Assembly: GCA_025738555.1 (NCBI GenBank)
Contig: JAOVFP010000001.1
Span: 6,076,001-6,140,000 of the forward strand
Direction: 5' to 3'
DNA: 64,000 nt
Source of the DNA: Cyathus striatus
Lineage: Eukaryota; Basidiomycota; Agaricomycetes; Agaricales; Nidulariaceae
Below the pieces are notes generated by a model that saw nothing but the letters and a program-made list of their open reading frames with translations, did not search any database and was not told where the DNA came from. Positions 57,150-64,000 of the stretch are shown here, in pieces (the stretch's first letter is position 1; every line of letters starts with the position of its first letter). The position numbers and the translations under genes are program-made.

Positions 57150-57519
57150 AGTGATGATATGTTAGCCTGACTATCACATTTGTTGTTGATGCAGGTAGTA
57201 TAAAAAATTAGTCGTCATCAATTGGGGGCTTGTGTTATATTCATGTCTGGATACATTGTGCTGATGTTCCCACATGACCTTCCAACATACCCAGACTGTT
57301 CCCAGAACATACCCGCTTTGGGTTTACACTTCCTGATGTTCCTGCCTGGGAATGTACCTGGAACCTGTTGGGTTTTCTATCAGGTATCCCAGATACTTAG
57401 TTTCTCTTATGATGGCCTCACCGCATCATTATACCATTACTCTTCTCTTCCATTCTCACTTGTACACTTCATTATGGTCAATGTAGTTTAGTTTCTTATT
57501 CTTCATTCTGAGCACATCA
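57150..57519. other. Spacer
   Basis: A degenerate repeat of CCAGAACATACCCGC-type words (CCCAGACTGTTCCCAGAACA) occurs. No gene was recognised. Confidence 0.3.
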
Positions 57520-57527
57520 TTTGTGCT
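57520..57527. repeat. 8-bp target-site duplication, left copy
   Basis: TTTGTGCT stands directly outside the left end of the hAT-type element and is repeated exactly at 58681-58688. Confidence 0.85.
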
Positions 57528-58680
57528 TAGGGCTGCCAACCATACCATAATGGTTTATGGCTGTATAAAGTAAACCATCTATGGTACAGGTTGTAGCCGT
57601 AACCGTACCATACAGACATTTTTTGAACCTTCTACAGTACAGTACAGGTACAAATACAGCCATTTACAGTTTACAGTTATAATAGATACTGAATTATTTT
57701 TGTAAGATCCAAAATTTCCACTCAACAAGTATAATATACATGAAATATACAATATACATAATGCATAAGTAGAATAAGTTTTAGTTATACATAAACTACC
57801 TTGAGCCACCAGCCACCCAGACCCTCTGAAGCTTGCTGTGCTGTAGTCTACAGTTTTTCTTCCATTTTCCACATTCTCATTGTACAATTTTGTTCTTGTG
57901 TATAATTAAATGATCCTAAATGTTATAATAGCAACATAATATTAAATCAACTAGAAGCTATGTTTTTTTCGTGAAATGTTTTGCTGATGGTATTTCTCAC
58001 ACTTTCCCATGCCTTTTTGAGGTGGCAACACATTCAGTCCACCTTCAAACTTTCTTCAGCCTTACTCTCTTATATTTTGTCACATATGATGTGCTATCAT
58101 TTAAATGCACCTTAAGTTATTTTATTAAAAATGCTGTTTCAGCTCGAAGAGATATGAAGTACTTAAAATTAAATAATGAATGGAGAAAAGTCAGAGAAGA
58201 AAGGTGCCATGTTACTGTATTTTTGCATCACATATACATATTTAAGTACTTCAAATGTTGTGCTAAGTATATGACAGATGAGCATTGAATTTATCTGGTC
58301 TGAAGGTGAAAGCATCAAGGTGTGTTATATAGAGGAAACAGTGTGAAACATACAGTAATATATTATCTGTATGTGATCATATACACTATTAGACTTCTTA
58401 AGTGACAGTATGTGTTCATACAGTTGACTATAACCAAAGGCATTTCCATCAAGTCGTTTCTGAACACCAATTTCAGTGGTAATTAGCATAAGAGTACAAT
58501 TAAAAATGAATGAAAAGATGATACACACCAGGCTTCTCAGTATGTCATCGAGGCCACTGGAATAAGCCATATATATGGCCGTAAACGGTTATATGGTACA
58601 GTTAATTATGGGTGAAAACCATCCTGTACCCATACTGTACAAGCTGTAACTGTTTTGTACAGTTACAGTTGGCAGCCCTA
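57528..58680. mobile_element. 1153-bp non-autonomous hAT-type element
   Basis: The ends TAGGGCTGCCAAC (57528-57540) and GTTGGCAGCCCTA (58668-58680) are perfect inverted repeats flanked by the 8-bp duplication TTTGTGCT. Both are typical of the hAT superfamily (TAGGG-start, 8-bp duplication). Short subterminal motifs built on ACCATA/TATGGT and GGTACAG/CTGTACC recur near both ends. Internal open frames have no transposase motif, so it needs a helper; the decayed hAT gene at 61.3-63.1 kb is a relative of a possible one. Confidence 0.88.
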
Positions 58681-58688
58681 TTTGTGCT
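58681..58688. repeat. 8-bp target-site duplication, right copy
   Basis: TTTGTGCT, identical to 57520-57527. Confidence 0.85.
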
Positions 58689-59563
58689 GCTACTCCTCTT
58701 TGCCCAGTCTTTATTTCATTTACCTACACTTAGCATTCTGTCTCTGAATTCATACCTACATCTTACTAGTACATATAAATAGCCTTCCAAATGTACTAGG
58801 TAGTCTTCAGTATTCATATCAATTTTCTATGCTTTCTTCCTACTCTAAGTTCTGAAACCCACTCCAGGTTTTCCTTTGGGTTTCTCTCCCACTGCCTAGT
58901 GTAGTGGTGAAGCCCCTCACATACTCTGGAACAATCCCTTACATTGGATATCATCTGTTGTGAAATACAAACCATTCCCTGGGGATATCCAGGTGGCATA
59001 GCACATATGCTGAAGCCATGGTTCACTTCCGCACTCCCACTCCCATTCCCATACCCATACTCACTTTGGATTTCCATTATAGTTTTCCTGTGCCCTCCAG
59101 GCACCTTTGCAACCACTACTAAGCAGGAAGAGAATCAGTATGTAACAGCTTGAGACTATACAGGACCTCCAGGTGAATTAGTAATAGTATGAGGCATATG
59201 TTGAGATCTGGTCATCATAATTCTTGGCTCATAATAAAATGATTTGTAATTATTTCAGAGCAGGTATGTACATGGGTAGCAGGTGTGATGAACCATACCC
59301 ATACCTGTGACCTGCATGGGTATGTGGTACCCTTGCTCTTGCCTACTTCCACCCATTCCCCTGGTTCCTCTCTTGCCCCCTGTCCTCTGGCCTCTTTGGC
59401 CTTCCCACCCAATTCCCACCACTCATTGCCTGACTCATCATCATCTTCTCCCCTCCTTGTCATAGGTGACCCCCCTTGTCATTGTCTCCCTGCTCATCAT
59501 CATCTTTCCCTGACAAGTATCATTGCCAATCCCATTGAGCTTAATCTTAGATTCTGGGAAGAG
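58689..59563. other. No gene recognised
   Basis: Repeats of CCCATACCCATAC-type words occur at 59045-59060 and 59293-59325, and CCTGTGACCTGCATGGGTATG is partly self-complementary. The C-rich stretch 59330-59530 has open frames without motifs. Confidence 0.35.
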
Positions 59564-59685
59564 GTGGTAGTGGGCTATGCCACTTGCCAGCCCTATTCTT
59601 TTTACTTAGAATAGACTTGAGTCACAGTAAACAGTTAATCAAGAGGGTTGTAGGCTTTGCCACTTGCTGGCCCTATTTCTTTATA
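59564..59685 (+). repeat. GTAGTGGGCTATGCCAC repeat, two tandem copies
   Basis: Copy 2 (59564-59605) matches the 32348 copy well (GGTAGTGGGCTATGCCACTT, GCCAGCCCTATTCTTT); copy 3 (59646-59685) is more diverged (GGTTGTAGGCTTTGCCACTT). It may mark a retroelement inner border. Confidence 0.45.
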
Positions 59686-61299
59686 GGCAACTGCCAAGGG
59701 CCTAATGCATTTGCAGTATTACAACTTGATTACAACTCATGCAAAAGATGGGAATGACTGAATTACTGAGGCAGGAGGACAAAGCATCTCAAGGAGAACA
59801 CCAAACCAACACTGGTGGAAGCAGCAATTATTCATAACAAACCCACAAAAAGCAATAAAAATGTACTGTGGAATAAGCTGCATTTTACTTCTCTAACCAC
59901 CCCCCTCACATGCACACACATCACACCAGTAAGCACACACCTACAACACACAACACACAACACACAACACCGAGCCACCCCATCAGCCCATCAAAAATCT
60001 AAACAGCACAATCCAAAAACCCCTGCACCCATCCCGCCACAGCAGTCAGAAACTTAAACACCAAAAGCTTATCACCAAATGTACACACAATAAGTGCCAT
60101 GCCTTCTCTCAAAGCTACATCAAGGTTGCCTGTCAGCAACCAACCCAAGGATCCATACAAAAACAACTCACAATCCCCAATCTCACCTAACACCTCAACA
60201 CCCCTCTCCCTCTCACTTTCCCCATCCCTCCATTCCTCTCCTCCTCCTCAGCAATATGGGCAAGTTCAAGTGTCCACCCCTCTATCTTGGCCAAGAACCT
60301 CATGAATGCCTCGAGAATCTTCTGAATATCATGTTGGACTGTGCCAAAGGTGTCACAGTGGAGTGAGGCTGACGTTAGGAATGATATAACTAGAGAAATG
60401 AGGGGGGTTAGTAGGGGTACAAGTAGTGAGAGAAAACAAGAAATGTGGTGTAAGGGATTATGTGTTACATGATAAGAGACAGACACATTGCAGACGTATT
60501 TCCATCCTGAGGAAATGTAGGCAGACCCTGCAATGAGGTAGACCCCTCAATGGAGCTTAGCCATGCACACACATACATGCTACAGAGCAATGAGTCTCGC
60601 CTACTTCCCCCCCTCCCCTAATCGAAAAATCACAAAAATATGGGGAAGGAGCATCTCAAGCTCATAAAATGTAGCCCTCACGAGCCATCACCAACATACC
60701 ACATCCCATCATGGATCTCCTCCTTTCCTCCTCCTCAAAGAACCAAAAACCAAAAAGAAAAAACACATCATCTACAACACCCCTCACACCCTCCCACCCC
60801 ATCACACCAACCTCCACACTCCATCCAACACACTCCATCTCTGCTCACTTCTTCAAATCCCCCGCATACACTCTAACTTCCCTAGGAACCATTTCCATCA
60901 CCCTCTCTTTAGCCCAGTGGTGTCATGACCTATGGTTGGACCAAGTTTTACATATTGGTCAATCAAATTTGGTCACATTGGTCAAGGATGGTCAAAGATT
61001 AGATAAGTTTCATGAGAATTATATACACCCATATCAATGTGGCTTCATTTAGTACTGATTAAGCCGCTGTGCTCTGCCCTCTACTGCCCTCCAGCCACTT
61101 TGTCTTTGTTATTGCCATCCTCATCTTCCCCTGCTATCAATTCCAATGTTGCCTCCTCATGTGTGTCCACCTCCGCATTAGTTATCCTCACCCCTCCTTT
61201 CCAGTAGTACTCCAGGAGATCACAACTTCCACCTGAACCCAGATAGAGAAACATGTCTTTTAAGGAAATGCAAGTCTTTCTTGGTTGGTGCAGCCTTGT
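59686..61299. other. C/A-rich low-complexity region, no gene recognised
   Basis: CACACA and CCCTCC tracts (59900-60250, 60720-60870). A short frame from 60256 (MGKFKCPPLYLGQEPHECLE) could be a gag-like scrap, but the match is too weak. A second frame near 60900-61050 has no motif. Confidence 0.35.
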
Positions 61300-63120
61300 T
61301 CAACTCGACAAAGAAGAAGGTATAGAGTGGGAAATATAATGTGGTTTGCTCTGTGACGTTGGCATTGGTAAGGTGGCACTAGAGGTTTCAGTAGTATCAG
61401 GTAAGCACACTGTCTCTGTTTCTACCCCCTGTGCTTCCACATCTCTAATCATTTGATCAGATATGTCTGTAAACATTACAGTATTCTCTTCCAATATAAT
61501 AGGTGTTCTGTCTGCAAGGTCTTCGCTACTTGGTGCATTTGAAGTATCGTCTACCTGACCCAACTTGTGTTTCTTTCAATTGGTCACTATTCCAGCTTTT
61601 TCTTGCTCGTGTTTGATGTTGGAGTGTACCAGTACCATGTGTTTTACATTTTCAACCTTCATCCTATTTCGACGTTTAGAATGCACCCAGTCCATCTCAC
61701 TAAAGAGCTGTTTGCAACCAGCAGAGTTTGCTACAACACTGAGAACCTGAATGGCACATAAAGTAAGCAAATTTCATTCAGATTTCTTTTGAGTGTTGAT
61801 CCCTTGCCACACCTTGACAAGATCAACTTTGCAGTTCTGGAAGCTGGGGTGAGTTTTAATAGCTGGTCTTGTACTGAAGAGCTCACATCTCTATCTGCCA
61901 TTTCTTTCAGTTCATTGAGATGCATCCATTCTGGCTGGTACTTGTGGTCAGAATTCAGGTAGTCCATGAAGGCACTATAGAACTCGGTCCCTGTGGGAGT
62001 CTCATCTGGAAAAATACGATGGCAAACAATCTTCACAATATTGAAGAGGCCAACATGTGTTAAGTCCTGCAGTCCATGTGCAAAGCAGGAATCATGAAGG
62101 TAGGGGTTTAAGACTACTGCTGCAATAAAGATGTTCTGATCAGCTTTTGCCCAGCACTTCTCAAGGCTTGCAAGGATCCCATCACATATTTGGACATCAA
62201 TATTTGGATTGGAATAGATACGATATAAATTTGTGAATGTAAGCAAGACATGATGTAGATGCGCACCCAGAGCTTGTAGTATGTTGGATGCAATAGTGAA
62301 GGGCTCAAGAAGTTCCTTCATTCTAATCAAATTGAAGGTACAGTTACTAATATGTGAAAAATTGCAAAGCTAATACATACATTTTGACATCTTTCCAAAA
62401 ACATTGATCTTTGACAATTAATTGAATTTCTAATGCCTTTGCCTTGGCTTCAGCTTTTGCACCTGCGCAGGCTATGAGAACTAATTTATGCTTTATCCAG
62501 CAAGATTTCACAGAATCTTGAATTTCAAGGAGATGGTGCAGGGAGCAGTAATGTGCAGTCCAGTGCTTGATGACTAGAAGTATGAGAGCAAGAACTCTTC
62601 CATCTCCCATTGTGGATTGCTCTAAGTTCAACTTTCCTAATGCAATGCTGTGAGAGTTAAACCACTTTATAACCTCAATTGCATTCATAACACATGCTAC
62701 TGCAGGGATTTTGAGTAGTAGAAAATCCCCAACAGTCAGGTATACTTGATGTGCCCAACAAAGTATGACTATTAGTGACAGCTTGGTTTCTTGAAGCAAG
62801 CGGCACATTTTCCAGGAGTCACCACCATCATCTGAGCACCAAGCGATTACAGAGACACCTATCACTGCTTCAGCATAGTTCATGTCATCCAGGACGAGTT
62901 TCAATAGCTCGTCTCCATTTTTTGGATGAGATGACACATTGTGAGTTTGTAGAAGATGTACCTATAATATTATTTAACTTCCCTAACTAATTCTAGAATA
63001 ACAAACACTGCTTACTTGTGCATCAACAGTAATCATTGAGGCGATAATAGAATGTTTTGCAATATCCTTCCATCCATCGCATTGACTAGTTGCAAGCTTA
63101 CCAGTGAAACGGGTACTTGT
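61300..63120 (-). pseudogene. hAT-family transposase remnant
   Basis: Read from 63120 downwards: STRFTGKLATSQCDGWKDIA and IIASMITVDAQ to a GTAAGC donor; after an intron DELLKLVLDDMNYAEAVIGV, SVIAWCSDDGGDSWKMCRLL and LIVILCWAHQVYLTVGDFLL, the hAT signature of CDGW, a CxD core and CWAHQ. Then come MKELLEPFTIASNILQALGA and MDYLNSDHKYQPEWMHLNEL, and the C-terminal dimerisation motif SVVANSAGCKQLFSEMDWVH, SKRRNRM. A frame jump lies before the dimerisation motif (about 61770). TGA at 61576-61578 interrupts the tail (IVTN-KKHKLGQVDD), which then runs to 61300. No BED zinc finger was found upstream. It cannot make an active enzyme, but shows that hAT elements invaded this region. Confidence 0.75.
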
Positions 63121-64000
63121 ATTCTAGATGTAAATTCTGCTATGTTTCCACAGCAAGATCACTTCTAACTTGTACAAAAACTCCGAAAATGCGAGTGACA
63201 GGTAAGGTAGTGCTCCTCTTTATGTTAAGTTATCTTTAAGTTCACTTTTCAATCCCAAATGAACCGAAACAATAATGATTTATTGTAAGAAAAAGAAGTA
63301 ATACTCTTTGTACTACTCCGAAATTGCAAGACTTTAATTAACACCTTTGTGCTAACTTAAATCCTTCGAACTGGTTGAAAGCAACCCTTTGCTTTCCTTG
63401 ATTTCGCTTTACTCAAAATCCCAAATACTAGACCCTCACTGGAATCTCAGTCCTTTGTACTTTGTATTAAACACACACAATTCCAATAAAATCACTTTAA
63501 ATTCCTTTGAAACACCTAGACCAAAACCACTACCCTATACCTATGTACTGGGCAAGAAAGGCACTAAGCTGCTTCCTTTTCCACCCTCTAATGTACCTAG
63601 TTATATACAGAATTGAAAAAACATATTACAAAGCAAGTTCTCAGATCATAAATACTAAATATGTACAGTGAAAACATATGGAAACACTACTCTCATCTAT
63701 TAGTCAGATCCTCATTACTATTGGTAATATTATTACCCAGGTCCAGGCTGTGAAGCACTGCACATTAATCATTCATAACCAATCTCCTATGTTTCAGGGC
63801 CTTAGATGTCCTTATCAATGCTATTTCTGGTAGATAAGCATCATTTACATATCTGATTGGTTTATCAGCTTGATATCCGCCGGAATCCCGTCCGTTGTAT
63901 TGCTAATCATGGTCGATTAACATGTGTTTCTTTCTAGCTTTGGAACGAGCCCAAGATCACCCATTTTCATGGAGATTTGACCTCTGTATGCCCTCAGAAT
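63121..64000. other. No gene recognised
   Basis: AT-rich sequence without a convincing frame. The missing 5' end of the hAT gene (zinc finger) should lie here but was not found. Confidence 0.35.

Noticed and set aside
60256..60366. MGKFKCPPLYLGQEPHECLE as a Gag fragment.
   Set aside because: Too short, with no second motif, in low-complexity surroundings.
4394..61578. TGA read as an amino acid (Trp or selenocysteine) in this genome.
   Set aside because: Ordinary genes here also end with TGA, the affected genes are mostly transposons that carry frameshifts too, and Arg is more often expected at the TGA than Trp. Deamination is simpler.
1..64000. tRNA and rRNA genes.
   Set aside because: No cloverleaf-like A and B box pair or rRNA-like segment was recognised by eye; a covariance-model scan would be decisive.

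Overview
The window looks like a transposon-rich stretch of a filamentous basidiomycete genome, most likely Agaricomycetes. The evidence is: genes split by many short introns (about 45-60 bases, GTRNGT...YAG); a Tnp2-type (CACTA-like) transposase; a cysteine-cluster (CxC5/CxC6) protein of the kind associated with KDZ transposons; hAT and IS630/mariner-like transposases; Ty1/copia and Ty3/gypsy remnants; and WD40 and Spt5-like families known to be expanded in mushrooms. I cannot name the species. I recognised no rRNA, tRNA, CRISPR array or bacterial-type operon.

Layout. 1-2.8 kb: no gene, but a probable 676-bp MITE (1392-2067). 2.8-17.2 kb: three paralogous WD40 genes with a C-terminal membrane helix, all on the minus strand (A 2833-4420, B 8127-9881, C 15398-17234), mixed with fragments of an unidentified gene (4965-5640 and 7336-7930) and a small unknown gene (14169-14900). 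Gene C reads open; A carries one and B two in-frame TGA codons. Just upstream of B lies a 3.9-kb palindromic element (9943-13841) with very long inverted arms made of ~80-bp tandem repeats and 9/18-bp TGTCACAC-type satellite. 18-21.5 kb: a large multi-exon gene of an Agaricomycete family of unknown function. 22.5-32.8 kb: decayed gene fragments and pieces of gypsy and copia elements with LTR-like ends. 32.9-36.7 kb: an Spt5-like (KOW-domain) gene and an acidic exon cluster. 38-42.3 kb: a Tnp2 transposase gene broken by a repeat-rich insert related to the palindromic element. 43-45.2 kb: pogo-like and copia scraps. 46.3-53.1 kb: a probable KDZ-type element containing low-complexity DNA, an acidic-protein gene and a CxC5/CxC6 gene. 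53.3-56.4 kb: an IS630/mariner-like transposase split by a 284-bp TA-flanked MITE. 57.5-58.7 kb: a 1153-bp hAT-type non-autonomous element with a clear 8-bp target duplication. 61.3-63.1 kb: a decayed hAT transposase that could in principle mobilise it.

The strongest global signal is decay. In at least nine different genes the reading frame is interrupted by stops, and nearly all of them are TGA (about 15 TGA against one TAG and one TAA), often where arginine or tryptophan would be expected. Together with an extreme lack of CpG in the right half (one CpG in 680 bases at 54481-55160), this fits methylation of repeats followed by C-to-T deamination (CGA to TGA), rather than recent loss by indels.
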